Shown: positions 1-14,200 of the stretch, one piece after another
How positions within the stretch are numbered: position 1 is the stretch's first letter
How the letters are laid out: every line of letters starts with the position of its first letter
Assembly (NCBI GenBank): GCA_002633005.1
Contig: NMRA01000622.1
Span: 202,958-243,987 of the forward strand
Direction: 5' to 3'
Source of the DNA: Phoronis australis
Lineage: Eukaryota > Phoronida > Phoronidae
DNA length: 41,030 nucleotides
The notes under the pieces: generated by a model
Database searches by the model: none
What the model was told of the DNA's origin: nothing
The model's input: the letters and a program-made list of their open reading frames with translations, nothing else
Made by a program: the position numbers and the translations under genes

Positions 1-430
1 TTGTGCCATGTTCAGTGATGCTGAACATCGTGCAATTGGTTTCAAGCGGTTACCTGATGGCCGAATTGATCTAGCTCAATTCTGGTATTTGGGCGTGTCT
101 GGCGGGGGTAACCCACCACTAGATTTGTCTGGCAGTGTTCATTCGTGATACCTGGGCTTACGGTGAAAATTTTGCGACTGTTTTCAAGCGGTTACCTCTT
201 GGATTGATCTAGCTCAATTTTTGTACCCTGTATATGTTCGTCTGGCGGGTAGTCCCCACCACTGAAATTGTCTGGCAGTGGCCAATTTTGATACAGTGGA
301 TTACGTAGTAGGTATCCAAGGCAGTTTGAAGTGGTTACCAGAAAAGTTGATCTAGCTCAATTTTCGAGTGTCATTCTCTTGGCTCCCCTGACCGCACCCG
401 CCAGAGCGAGCCCGCCAGACGGCCATTTCC
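1..430. repeat. Diverged ~142-bp tandem repeat, about three copies
   Basis: Three units begin near 41, 183 and 325. Each starts with TTCAAGCGGTTACC or a close variant (TTTGAAGTGGTTACC in the third). Each then has GATCTAGCTCAATT and ends with a GTCTGGCGGG ... CCACCACT ... TTGTCTGGCAGTG segment, clear in the first two. The spacing is about 142 bases. The array is probably cut by the window edge. No coding frame runs through it. Confidence 0.75.
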
Positions 431-3400
431 AAGCATCAGGATACCCATAGAGCACTGTGGCACCAAAGAAAATTGGTTAATACCTTTTCATGCCCAAAAA
501 AGCTCTGGGATCCCGGTCTAACTGTATTCCTGTTTGAATTGATAGTCTGTAAAACTTAACGATCCACCTGCGAAGTCTGGATTGATGAGCCGCTCTAGCT
601 CGTCCTAAGTCGGGATTGCAAGTTTTTATCATGTTGGCGTTTATTACTGAGCGCTCTGTTTCAAAATGAATTATTCTCACCCTAACCAATACTTATATAA
701 AACTGAAACAAAGTCTGTCTCATTAGATGCAATTTGTAATGCCTTTGGAGTGTTCGTGAGTGCACAAAATGATTTGAGAAGCCAGCAATGAATAAATCAT
801 TGCGTTACCGGCTTTCGGTGCAATAAAACTAACTGACGGGACACCGCGAGGCCGTGTGAGCTCATGCTAATTTAGTGTTTGCTGGCAGAAACTGTTGTGA
901 AACAACTCGATTTCCACACCACGACCAGGTGTTAGGGGAATCTTTACACTTACATTACTCAAACAATGATTGTCAATGTACAACTTCTGCCCTGACGGTG
1001 CTGTGGCCAAAGCGGAACTGAATTCGCGGCCCCCGACGAGTAAGTAGATTTGCAGTTTCGTGGCTAATTCATCAACATAATCACGTGCACATTACTTTGG
1101 CTCACTAGTATAGTATTTTCTTGACTGGAAGTTTAGTTTCCACTGAACTTTGGCTGGTTTGTTTGTGATGTCTGATCAGTTTCCGAGCCACTGGCCGGGA
1201 TAATGAGTCAATCCGAACCGGCCGCGACGGGCCTGATCGGGCTCCGAGCCACTGGCCAGGATAACAAGCGTTTTGTGTTTAGAACTCAGAAAATCACAAG
1301 TCTAAACAACACAGATCTAGGTTCTCCTGTCTGTATCTCACTGAAAATACTTCGAAATTATCTCCGAACACACCCCAAACTCCTGCTACGGACCTTATTG
1401 GCCTGCCGAACTTTGTAGGCTACGGTGTATCCAAATACCAATAAATCCGTAAGAGCGAAATAAAACAACACGTTTTTGTAAGAACGCGATGTATTTTTAA
1501 GGGTTTTACATCGAAGTTTGATGATTTATAGGTGCTAAACGATTATTCCAAGTGATAAGCTGACACCAGTAACCCGTGTTGTGAAGTGCTGAACAGAATG
1601 CGTGTGAAACCGATGACGTAATTGGATAATTTCAACTCCTCCGTCTGCCGTCAGGCGTCAGGTAACGCAACCGCACTTGCCGTTATGGAGTAGAACTACT
1701 CGATCTAAATTGATACAAATTAGGTTGTTTTTTGGGTGGCATGCTCCTTTAAATTAATTCTATGAACCTTCCGCTTACAAGAAGTAAAGGTTTACGAAAA
1801 TTAAGCTGCGACTGAGCAAAAAGTTGGCCAATGGGTCAACAACTGGCAATCTTTCATTCAGAACAGACTCAAAAATCAAGCAAATTCCATTCGTAGCCTT
1901 ACAGACAGCACAAACTTTAAATGCCAAGGCAACCCATCAGGTGCCAATTTTTAACGAAATTGGGGTTGTTAAATTCAACCGTGTCTCAATAAAAAAAACT
2001 AATGAGTGCCACCAAAAATGTACCCGAGGTGTTTGCCGGGGATGCGACTGCTAGAACGACTTCTGGCGAATGTGAGCCAAACTGTCACCGACTCTGGACT
2101 ACTAAATTTCAATATTCGTCTTCAGTTCGTCTGACTTGTTTCCCTTTAATCCCAAATCAATATGTTGAACATGTTCAAAATATTCGGTAGCTCTCACAAA
2201 TCGCGCGACTAAATGACCCAAGTTTCGAAGGTCACCAGACTTGTGATTAAGGACTTTAAAGACGAGTATGACTGTGCATTTAACCAATTATCTGCAAAAC
2301 TAGAGATTGTTAACTCGGTGGAAGTACACATTTGCGCTCAAATGAAAAGCGCGTGGAACTTGACTTTTTATTGACCTGTCATTAACTGGGTCACGCGGCT
2401 ACGTATGTAAAGCAAAATTTCGCAAACGAAGAAAGGCACATTCATGTCAAATCAAACACGATGTCAATAACATGACCAAACTTCGTTTGATAAAAATCAA
2501 GTTGAAATCTAAAAAACTCTTTTACAGTTTTCTACGTTATTGTTTTGTTTTCGTCTTATGCAACTTTTTAGTTTTCATTCATGGAAATCATAAAATTCAT
2601 GTTTTTTTTGTAGCTGCTCATTTGAAAAAGGAATATTTAAAAAACAATTTCTTATATCCTTTGTAGAACTGTGCATTAAGCATAGTGTCCAAAGGTTTCT
2701 TAGAAATCCGATCAACCATTTCTGAGATATGATGTTCCGAAGTGAGCCAAATTTGGGCATTTTTCTACGGTCCTACATCATGACGTTAACATTCAGGTGA
2801 AAATTCCTAAACTGCTGCCGCGGTGCTTAAGAATATTACCACCCTAATCTGGTCTTGAATTTACCAAACGAGGAGACAGGTTAAGCCTCTGGCAAGTACT
2901 AATGCGTTCATGCACCATTTTTAAATTCGTGAATGCGTTGTTGGTCATTTCCCATAAACTCTGAAGCGTTTTATGAGTCGTGATGGTTTCGACCTTCTTG
3001 TTTACGGAAATAGAGTCATATCATGGTAAGGAATTCTATGAGACGGCTAAACAGGGCGACGTGTAGCTAGTTAAGAATGCGATATCACTGCACATATACG
3101 AACTGTGAAGCGAAATTAACTTTCTCAGGAATTTAGACAGCGAAATGCGAAAAAACATTTCAAGGACACTGCACAATTGACCGAAATAGGCTACCGCTTA
3201 CTGTGATCGTAAGCAATTAGTTCATGATGAAGCTTTGAAATTTAGGCTTCGTACATTAGTATCTTGGCTATGAGCAGCAGATGACAGGAGGTTAATTACA
3301 CTACTTCTGGGGTCCTTTGGGGGGATTGTTTATCGATCTTTTCATGTTCTTGATGACACCAACCACCCTGTTTAACGGAAGCAAAAAGTCCCCATAATTA

Positions 3401-5097
3401 ACTGAAGTTACATATTTGCAATTAAGATCTTAAATTTGGCCAAATCCAAAAATTGGCAAGAAACAGAACGCCACTACATTTAGAAACAAAAAAAATTCCC
3501 ATCAGGGGTACTGCAAATGGTATTCCAATAGGTTGCATCAAGACATAAAAACACACATTTTGTTTTCTTTTCAATCAAAACGTTGAAGCATTCAAAGGTC
3601 AATGCTCTATGTTTTGTTTATTTATGTCAATCGCCGTTTAGACTATTTTGCCACCACGTTTGCAGAACATATGGTTGAATGTTTGTGTATAGAGGGCAAT
3701 CTGAAACGTTTTCTTTTAAGCAATTAATCAAAGTTTTCAACTATCATCTTGAGTCTTTGTAAGTTGTTTGGTTTTTGCCATCACTACGACATTGCCCTTA
3801 AACAGTCTGAGTAGTCATGTCCTGGTCCATTTTATAAAAACATCCTGGACATATGCAAACCATTTTAAGGACAAAGTTAGGTGATTCCTTTAAGTAGCGC
3901 TGATCTGCCAAAACCTTCGGCTATGAGATAGCTCCGTTTTTAACTAGACGCAACAAAGGAAACAAAGAACATTAAGCAGGAAAGGTTCTACTACGAAATT
4001 AAAGTTTCGATCAAGGATACCAGAGAGCTTGTGTACTCACAGTGACCATACTGTAGCTCTAGATATTTCATGGAGTGATATTAGTTTTGAAATTGCTTAA
4101 CTTTATCTGGACTTTAGCTTACAGTATCAATTAATCTTGAATACTTTGTACTGTAATACTCGTTAGTAAAGGAGTGATTGTCATTGAAATGGTCATAGTC
4201 ATACACAGACATGTATTTAATGAGAAATTATATGTTGTATTACATAATTATCAGACTTGAGTTAACTATTAATTGTGTGCTTTAGATTCACGGTGAAATT
4301 GGTCATATTGGAAAAATATATCAGCATCGGTGAATAAATGGTTGTACTACAAACGCTACAAATCATCTAAACTGATGATCGTCACTTAGTGGTGAAAATT
4401 GGAACTAATATTTAATAGGGTTTTTGAAGCTAAAATCATTAACTAAACGGAAAACGTCAGCATTTGATTTCATCACGTATTTACAGTTATTTCATAGTTG
4501 TAATTGGAGGCACCTTTTCACTATTCAGCTACTCCTAAAGCTAGTGACGATGCAGCACAATGATGCATTTCTAACAACCATCTTCAAATGAACAAATATT
4601 TTTGGCCTCTTTGACCGAAATATCAATGAGTTTATCACTATAAAACTATCTGTTATTGTTCATAGGTAATGGTTTTCACTGGGTTACCAAATTTCCATTA
4701 CTCCGATTCCAATCAATGCTATTGGTGGAGGTTTAAAATGGCGTTTCACCCTTTCTTGATTGCCGGTTGTATGTCCGCGTGTGTACAACGGCGCCATATG
4801 ACAGTAATAACAACTCGAATACATTATGAAGTTTGCCTAACACAAACACGGCCGTTATGTTTCCTACCTGAAAATATCTATTGACATACATATTATCTGC
4901 TTTACAGTGGATGAACCTTTACAATATTTGTTTAAGCGTATCAACAGTTTGGCTGGATGATCACTCGGAAGGCAACCCTGCAAGTACGCTGACTGGCACG
5001 TGTGACCTGGCTTACACGTTTGCTCTGATTATAGAACATCCGACCACTTAGTTCGGGATAGAACCTACTGCTCGTAGCAGTGGACTAACTGTAAGAG
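431..5097. other. Intergenic region upstream of the BHMT gene
   Basis: All frames are short and lack recognisable domains. There is a 32-base direct repeat (1173 and 1234, containing CCGAGCCACTGGCC). Parts of a dispersed repeat at 3340-3570 and 4368-4520 recur inside BHMT intron 2. I see no recognisable TATA box or CpG-island-like promoter directly before the ATG at 5098. An upstream non-coding exon cannot be excluded. Confidence 0.6.
3340..4520. repeat. Dispersed repeat, copy 1 (non-autonomous element?)
   Basis: Two blocks, 3340-3570 and 4368-4520, are recognisably similar and in the same order and orientation as 6150-6365 and 6403-6570. Shared landmarks are GCAAAAAGTC, TTTGGCCAA, AGGTTGCATCAAG and TAGTTGTAATTGGA. 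The copy here has about 650 extra bases between the blocks. No ORF and no clear terminal repeats were seen, so the class of element is unknown. Confidence 0.55.
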
Positions 5098-5254
5098 ATG
5101 GCACAAAAAGGGAGAACCGATTCGAAAGTTTTGCAGCAACTCCAAACTGGGCCTGTTATCGGTGATGGCGGTTACGTGTTCGCATTAGAAAAGCGCGGTT
5201 ACGTAATGGGCGGTCCGTATACCCCAGAGGCTGTTCTAGAGTATCCCGATGCAG
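5098..5254 (+). CDS. BHMT: BHMT exon 1 (start codon, barrel strand 1)
   Basis: 157 nt from the ATG, ending GCAG|GTATGT, so the intron falls after the first base of a codon. It encodes residues 1-52 and the family signature [16 protein letters not shown], then [15 protein letters not shown]. Human BHMT has PWTPEA at the last motif, so Tyr41 replaces the betaine-contact Trp. In-frame reading continues into the intron only to a stop at 5281. Confidence 0.95.
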
Positions 5255-8200
5255 GTATGTGGCCGGCTTTTAAAAATGTTTAATTATATACAAGCAGTGC
5301 AGCACTGAAAAAAGTGGGGGCTATAGTCCCCACCCTTCCCGGCCCCTCCTCTGGTGCATGGCCCATAGACCATGGGCGACGCATCACTGAATGCAGCCCT
5401 GAGTCAGTAGACCAGCAGGGGTCAACCCACGCCGTGGTGGGAATCAGGCGTTCAGCTTTTTATTACAGATTCTATTATTTGGCACTTCGGCAGCCGGTGT
5501 CTCGTTGGCCGCAAAATGAAAACAGAGCCTGTAATAGTGACACCGATTGACTGTCCATTCACATAAATTATGTTTTCAGTTCGTCAGCTTCATCGGGATT
5601 TCCTGAGAGCGGGGTCAGATGTCATCCAGGCCTTCTCGTTCTATGCAACAGGCGATAAACTCAAGAGCGCGACAGGGAAAAGTCATGACGTAAGTACATG
5701 GTGGTGGTAAGCTAAGTGTGCACTGTGAAAGTTCACATGCTAGGAGCATCCAGCAAAATGACTGCCTCAGGGCCTAATGTATGGCGTTATTTCGCGAAGT
5801 CTTAGGTGATTTTGCGAGTTCCTCGCTCATCTATACCGAGCGCACGACTGGTCACCGCAGGCGCGCATGATTTCATCGTCTATATCGCCTCTTGTTTAGT
5901 CCACTGACATGTCGTCTCTGATATTGAAACCGACTGCTTACTCACAGTGTTTATTGCCGTATATAAGAAGCATATCAAGTGTTTGTAGTCAGTCCCTCCA
6001 CTATGAGACTGGATCAGGGACCTGAGATTCGTTTGAAAAATTTTGTTCTTTGGTTGACATTTTTCTCCTGCAAATGACTAGACCGTGCCGGGTCGTAAGT
6101 TGAGAGGTTTATAGAACCACCGCTTTGACCACGTTGGGTGGAAATACTGTTTTGATGTTTTTGATATCACAAACTATTTTATTTTATCAAAGCAAAAAGT
6201 CTCCAACATTAAACGCATATTTCTTAACATCTGACTTTTAGATTTGGCCAATTCTACATATTGGACTTGGAAAGAACATGTTAAAAACAACAAAATTAAA
6301 TGTTCCAAGGATTGATTCTTCCCATAGGTTGCATCAAGTCTTAAAACACGCTTAGTTTTTTATTTGTTCGTAATTAAAATGCAGATCTGAGCCTGAAATT
6401 CCTGGAGTCATCAGCGTTACCTGGTGGTGGAATTTTGAACTACCATTGTCAATTTTAGATAGTTATTGAAGATGCGAATAGAAATGCGATACCAAACTGA
6501 CAATGCTGCCATTTAATTTGACAATACACTATCACAACTTATTTAGTTGTAATTGGAAAGAACTTGGTTTTCCAAAAAATCATTAAACTTACACAGGATG
6601 GTGACAAAGATTCAATATTTTACTGAATTACAGGTCCTCCGTGCCGTTTTTTTTAAGGAATGATTTAACAGTCTGCATTACGTCAATCCAACCTTTATGT
6701 TACTTGGTAAGCTGTGACCATGTTTAATTTAACAAAATTAAAGCAAATCCCAATCTATCAAGAGGAAAACCGGTCTTACTGTTCTATCAAATGAATCAAG
6801 AACAAAACACGTGTTATTTTTGACCATCCAAAAAGAACATCCTCAAATCTGAAAATGTTCGGATTCATTTCAATGTTGATGTAAATTTGTGTTAAAGGAA
6901 AATGCATTTTCTAAAAACAAGTGCAGAGCCCGTACTGCATGAAAAACTATTGCTCGCTTAATCTCCATCATTTTACTTTTCCCATCCCACTTCTTCTTAG
7001 ACCATGCTTCCCCAACCTAAAGATAATGCTGTGTCCTCGGAGTCCGAAACCAATGTTCCCCAAACTTGGAAATCCCTCAAGTCCTTATTTTAATTGATGA
7101 TTTATGCGCTAGTATTATTAATGGCAGATGAAAGGCAATTCCTTCTTGTTTGGCCATTGACACATTTCGGCCTTTACATGTAGATAAGGTGGTGGATTCA
7201 TGACTAAGCTACACGAGGGTGAGGAGACCGCCACTGTGAAGTTTGTTTTTAAATATGGAATAAGCAGACATTGTCGAATATTCGGTATAAATTGCTTCTC
7301 AGGGGTAGATGCTTTTGTTAAAATACATGAACGTAAACTACGACCAGAATGAACGTTTGTTAGCGAACGTAAAATTTTAGGACAGGATATAATAGACTGC
7401 TAACAAAAACTTCTGACTCATCAGTGTTAAACAAATTTAGAATGACACCCGAATTACATCGCTGGTGCAGATTTCGTTCATAACGATACGACATTTATTG
7501 TTGGATAACTTCTTTCTGTATTTCTCGCGTTGTCTAAAAATACTTGTTCGGATCGCATCTGTGTAGTAGCTCCCCGAGCAACATCGTTAAAAGAACAAAC
7601 GATAGAAAATTTCTTTTAAAAATTTTATTAAACCGCACAAAGTCTGCACCAGAGAGGCACTACTGCCGAGTTATACCAAATTACATCGAAACAAGTATCC
7701 ACAGAGTGGGGGAAGCATCGATAAGATAGAGCATCGGAGGCCAGGAATTTCTTAAGAACATTGCGAAGGGAGGGTATTAAGATAGGGGGACATTGGCTTT
7801 GGAAAGCAACGGTAGCCTACCGTGAACATTGAGATGGGGAATCATTATTGGGGGGACTTCGGAGGAGGCGAAAACCATTATGGACCAGAAAAAAGGGTAA
7901 CTAAACAATTTTAAATGAAATAGAAAATCATACCTTTGTCCTCAAAACTGAAGTTACGGCAAAATGAGTTTCTGCAAGTTCGTCTATGTAATATATTTAA
8001 AAAATTTTTCACTGGTTGTAGTGGTAACAGTATTTAACCAAATCCATCAAGATTTCGAACACTGAAAAGGTCGGCATTGGTGTTCAAAGAGGATTAAATT
8101 TACATTTCTGCAAGTGTTCCTAGACGGAAAATACTTCAATTGTTGACAGAATGTATAATAGCGAATGGATTACCTTACTGATAATGAGTGTACTACGTGT

Positions 8201-11200
8201 ATTTTTGATGAGGCTAAGAAATCAGAGGTGCACGCACTTAGAATATCCATCCAAGTTAGTAACGGCGATTGTTTAAACAACAGAAAGTTTGATCTAAATT
8301 ACGTAAATCAGAAAAAAAGTCTAGTTCCACAAGAAAAATGAAAGTGCAACATGGCATGATCACAGGATTAAAAGACTGGACTGCAACCCACGGCCTATTG
8401 TGTAGAATGCCATCGAAAACTATTAAACCCCTTAAGCGCAGTCAGTGGTCATGAAGACTCGTTTGCACTTTCAAAGCTACATGTACATGTATGTTGCGAA
8501 ACCTCTGTAGACTAAACATGGACACTTCTTCAAAATGTCATTTGACCTAGTCCTCATATAGCTCCAGAAGATAAAATATCATGATGTCTTGAGACCTTCT
8601 CGGCACAGAAATTTGATATTTTGCCAAGCTAAATTCTTGATCCTGTTGCCAAGCAACAAGAAAGTGCTGTTTGATTCTAATCTGGGTAAAAGCAATCGCG
8701 ACTAACACGCAAGATGTAATCGTTTGGCAAAAGACGATTTTATTAGCAGATTTACGGGAACTAGACTAATAGTTGTGTGCTTACATGTGGGGCAAAGACC
8801 ACAGTTCGTGTGTCTGATTTTAACGTTATCACTGGTCTGGGTCAATGAAAGCCCTTGTTTGCACCGTGTCTCAAGACACATGAAGCAGGCACAACTGACA
8901 AAGCACTGTCTATGAGGTTTCTCAAAGATGACGAAATTCAAAAAACCATGTTTCTCTTGCAATCTAGATTCCAGAAATTTAGGTTAAAGTGTGTCATTAC
9001 GAACCTGATTTTTAATTATGCGCCCACATATTTATATGTGGACGCATTATGCCGTCATCTCCGTCCGTCCGTACGGGCGGCGTCCGTCCGGCGTCCGGCG
9101 TCCGCTGCTCTATCTCCAAAACCCTTTGACATATGTTCATGAAATTTGGCACATATGTTCCATTCATGAATGGGACGGCATGTGCGAACTTTCGGACGGA
9201 TCCGACTACCGGTGTGCCCCCTAGTGGCAATTTTAGTTTTTTACGCTTACCTTTGTATCTTCAAAAGTCCTGAACGGATTTTCATGAAATTTGGTATGTA
9301 GGCACCTATTAGTGAGATGACGCTATCCTACTGTTTTCAGATGGATTCGACGTAGTTTGCGCCACCTAGTGGCCATTTTTACTGTTTTCGAGTCTGTATT
9401 TTTGCGTCCACCCCTCTATCAACCAAACCGCTCAAAGGATGATTGTGAAAATTGCCGTGTATGTGCTTACTATAAGGAAGACAGCTGACAATGATTTTCA
9501 GACGATTTGGACTACTGTGGCGCCTCCTAGTGGCAGTTTTGTTTTTTTGCACCCATGGCTGTATCTCCCAAACCGTTCGCAGGATCTTTACTAAATTTAG
9601 CAAGTGTATTTATGTGATGTTGACAACGGACGATGACGACTTTAGGATGATTCTGACTACCGGTATGCCTCTAGTGGCAATTTTAGTATTTCACATTGAC
9701 CTCTGTATTTTCATAGGTCTTCAGGTGTATACTTTGTGTTACTTCGTGACTATGAAGGAAAAGTTCCAAGTAGAAATTTGTTTCTGGCATTCTAATGCTG
9801 TGCTAATCTCGTATGTTGGTAAATTTGTTTTTAATTCTATGTTTCTGTGGTGCTTTAAGCAACTGATGCATAGGATGTGCTTGTATTATGAAGATCTCTC
9901 ACATTTTGAAACCTAGCCTATTGAGGAGACAATGACCATGCCTTTCCATTTTGCAAAGTACAACATACTACATATATGCCCTCTACTGGCCACTTTATGG
10001 TACCAATAAACAACCCTAGAAGGATACCGTATACGGTGCAATTGTGGGCGCATTTCAACGCTCTGCGTTGCTCTTGTTTTTAGGTGGGTGAAGGGTACCT
10101 CTATTCGCGCCAAAATAATCAACACTGAACAGGAGAGACTGCTCAGAAAATGACAGGACTTCCGTTTCTGGGGAGACAAGAGCCAAGGCCAAATTTCTGG
10201 AATCCATTTACTCAAAACAACTTCAAGGAACTACTGAATAGCGCCTTTGGTAGTCAATTCTGCTTAGTCCACTGACAAATTTTCCGTCAAACCTGACCCA
10301 CTCCATTTTCTTCGTTTTGGGGCGAGCTACAAAAGCCTGAACCGTGGTTTTAGAACAAACTCATGCTCATTATATGCCTGTAGCGACATCTGCCACCCGT
10401 CTTACGTGTACATGTAGTTTGCTCTGTATCAGGTTACTGAACTCAATGAAAAAGCATGCGAGTTGGCGCATGAAGTGGCGGATCCAGACGGTGTGTTCGT
10501 GTGTGCGGGAGTGTCACCAACGCCCATGTACAGTGACGACTGTGGAACCAAAGAAACTGTGCAAGCTGAGTTTCAGAAGCAAGTAGACGCCTTCATGAAC
10601 CATAACATCGATTTCGTGCTAGCTGAGGTATGTTGCGCTATATTGCAGACTGCATTATGACTAAGTCGTCGTTGCTGCTCTATCTGCTTTTCTTCAAACT
10701 CTTACACATGCTAATATGCATACCATCGTCTACAAAACCAACAAACATTTAAACTGAAATAAAAAGTAAGCTATCAGACAAATTCACAAGCATGTCAATC
10801 CACAATATTAATTGTCGTTAATTGTCACCAAAACTAGATGCATGGTTTATCTAAAAATAAATAAATAAATAAATACCTCAGCTTAATTAGCATAAACAGT
10901 CGAAACCTTACTTTTGTTAAAACATTTAATTGTTTGGGGAGAAGCGTTTGATCGTTGATCTACGCTCACGTAACTTTTGTTCTCACCTGATTAATTGCTG
11001 GCTACATGTATATGTGAACCATTGTTGAATAAACGCTATATTTTTAATTTCTAACTTAAAAATATGTAGACTAAAGGTATGGTAATTTGGTGTTGCTCGA
11101 TGTCAACGCTTTTGCAGCCAGTGTAAGGATATGCAATTACAAAGTCGTGTGTAAATAGCTAAGAACACTGATATGAAGCGGCTACGTCTCTGCTTGTTCC

Positions 11201-14200
11201 GAAAGAGTCACGTTACTACTGTCAAGTAAATAGGTTAGAAACAATGCTTAGGCAAAGTGTCTTTTTCTATCGCGGTATAGAAGTGCTTAAACTTCACGTC
11301 TACTGCTTTAGGAGTAAGCGAGCGTCCCTCGTGCAGACCCGTTGTAGCAGCATCTTTACAGATCAAATTGGAACTCCAGCTTACTTTCGACATTTTCTCT
11401 TCTGCTTGAGTACCCTCTAAATGAAATGGCCTGTAATTGTATGTCCCCGCAAGCCGTATTTTTGCAAATTGAGTTTCACTTTTTGAACTTCAACCGTCTT
11501 GTTAAGCATAGTTTTGAGCTACAAACAAAAGCACAAGTTTGGGATTTCGAGTTCAGACCTGTCACTTTTATGCCAGGGTCACCTGTCCACATGTATTCAA
11601 GCACAGAAACATAGACATATGTCATACATTTCTACTTAATTGTAACAAAAGTATAAAGACTTTGGTGATTACTCCCCGGCTCAGTCAAATAGTGATAACA
11701 GGCACTTTACTATTTGCATTTAAAATTTTCAACAATAAAAAGGTCAGAACAAAACGTACATGTACACACCCGCGAGCGACCACACAGTAATTATGCACTT
11801 TATGTTCAGTTTTTCGCCCACATTGAAGAAACGGAATGGGCGATTGAAATTATAAAGAAGTGTGGAAAGCCGGTAGCAACGACCATGCGAATAGGACCGA
11901 GTGGTGATTCGAATGGAGTGTCTCCCGGGGAATGCGCAGTGCGTATGGCAAAGGCGGGTAAGGCTATTGGGGTTTGATGACTGCCCTTGTTGTTAAAACG
12001 TGCGGTGGAAACGATATGGAGAATTAATAAATTGTCACTTAAAGAAACTAGACCAGGGCAATTTAGGTGATCTATCCCGGTGAGCTGGGTTTAGAAAGTG
12101 GACGAATTTGCGTTTGACTCTGGCCGCGAGGGTTACAGGTTCGATTCCACAATGAGGCTGAACTCAATCAATTTTCTCGACGAAGGTGTCTCATTGTAAA
12201 ACAATTCCCAATAATGCCTTGGATAACAGTGCATAAAGCATAGCATCTGTAAGTGTCGAATATGAGTAAGATCGGTCACTTTTTGGGTGTTCTCAAGTGA
12301 TCCACATTAGGACATTTTTCTATGATCCTTTAGGACTTTGAAAAGAAACGGGATATTTTTTTAAATATTCCAAGCACGCGTTCAACACACATCGTGTGGC
12401 TAACAAAGTTGTATGTTATAGTGGAGACTTACCAAATGAAAACTGTAATTTTCACTGTTCTGTTTGATTGCACGAAATCCAACATCTTCCGCAATCTTAC
12501 GTTCTCGTGCTTTTCTTGGATCTACCGCGCGCAGGCGTGGCGTTTTAGGTGGTGTGATTTAAATACTGTACATCAGCGTATCCGGTTGGATAGCGCCTCG
12601 AGAATCTTTCGCGCTAAACAATTGTTGAAAGTCTTACATCGATGTATTTTTGAGGTCTGCTCTCAATTTTTACTTAACATCAGAACTATTTGTCTATACT
12701 CGCACCAAAAACCACATTACGGTGAACATACTTGGCAACACAGAACTCTAGCCCTGGAATACCCTCTGACACAGCGCCACCTATACTGAAAAGTAGCCCT
12801 GTGAAAACATGATTGAACGACACATGGAATTCCGAGCATGCTTGGTCGAAAGTTTACCGATCACATCGCCATCACACGCCTTCTATGCACAGACCTTGTT
12901 TGGGCTTGGCCATTGGATCGGGGTTTTCTTGATTTTCTGTACGTCGATCACTGCCGACTCAATAAATTACAACTATTCAAGTCAAAGTTGGTCGCCATAC
13001 TACTAACAGTAAACTGAAAGGGGTTTCCCAGATTTCAACCAATAGGAATTACTTAATGTTATGGTGTCGGTTTCATCACTTAACCAATGAGAAGCCATGT
13101 TAAAGGCGAAGGCAACCTTTTTCCATGTCATTTTGAGCTAAAATAAGGTTGGTTGGTTATCCTAGACATATTTTCCACTTAATTACAGCTTTTCGTAATT
13201 TTATTAATTACTCGTCCGCTACTCCGGAAGTGACGTTTTAGGAGGCAAGCGTTTCCCGCCACTTGGTTTTGCGTTGACTTTACCGTGCGAATCTGTTCTA
13301 TTCTACTTTTGTTTTGTGCTGTTTTTCAACAATTGTCGCCACCACTTTCTATCGGCGAGTATTCTGCGGCAAGATAGGTTAGTAGAGAACTCAACTACGT
13401 TGGATTTAGGGATTGTTTAGTGTGTTGTAAGCTGAAAATGGCTGGAGTCGGTGACCCGTATCACAGTGACAGTAGTGTGAGTGACGGAGACCTTNNNNNN
13501 NNNNNNNNNNNNNNNNNNNNNNNNNNNNNNNNNNNNNNNNNNNNNNNNNNNNNNNNNNNNNNNNNNNNNNNNNNNNNNNNNNNNNNNNNNNNNNNNNNNN
13601 NNNNNNNNNNNNNNNNNNNNNNNNNNNNNNNNNNNNNNNNNNNNNNNNNNNNNNNNNNNNNNNNNNNNNNNNNNNNNNNNNNNNNNNNNNNNNNNNNNNN
13701 NNNNNNNNNNNNNNNNNNNNNNNNNNNNNNNNNNNNNNNNNNNNNNNNNNNNNNNNNNNNNNNNNNNNNNNNNNNNNNNAGACGGAATGGCATCCTTCTT
13801 CAGACGTTGTTTCGCAGGGACCTTCATCAGTTCAGCGTACAAATCCCTTTCGTAATCGGACGGCAGAAAGTGCTTGCCACACACACGGTAATTCTCCACT
13901 GCTTTGTACATTGCGTGGACGGGTAACGCTGCGTTCTTCACACGAACGAGCCAAGTACGGCGAAGTGTGTCATCATCGGAAAGCGATGCAAAGGCACTCC
14001 CAAAGCGCGCGTGAGCCGATAATTAGTATATTCCGGTACGCAGCAACAGTGTGGCATGTTGACTGACTAGTAAATGAAAGCAAACGACGACGGAACTTAA
14101 CATAGCCGAGGTAGAACAATGACTGACTCGGCAGCTCTCACAGTCAGACTATATGAAAAGAAATTGGCGCGAAATGTTTGCCTCCTAAAACGTCTCTACC

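Larger units (their letters stand above)
5690..10432 (+). other. BHMT intron 2 (4.7 kb), repeat-rich
   Basis: GTAAGT to CAG. Holds the second copy of a dispersed repeat (6150-6570) and an inverted-repeat-ended element with internal tandem repeats (9018-10053). 6571-9000 is AT-rich, without recognisable coding sequence. A Cys-rich minus-strand frame at 8702-8962 matches no family I know and is left uncalled. Confidence 0.7.

Noticed and set aside
8702-8962. Minus-strand Cys-rich 86-residue frame (with [11 protein letters not shown])
   Set aside because: No known family, no splice context, and a competing plus-strand frame over the same bases. Not enough to call a gene.
9491-9916. 141-residue plus-strand frame with hydrophobic stretches
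   Set aside because: It runs through the diverged tandem units of a mobile element. Its composition follows the repeat and no family is visible.
12066-12150. A functional tRNA gene at the B-box match
   Set aside because: The A box is weak and no cloverleaf with paired acceptor arms can be drawn; kept only as a possible SINE head.
12394-12789. 131-residue plus-strand frame in BHMT intron 4
   Set aside because: No domain, no flanking splice sites that fit BHMT, surrounded by repeats.
13417-13941. Long frames spanning runs of X at 13417-13941 and 26662-27363
   Set aside because: They cross N gaps and are open only because N is not a stop.
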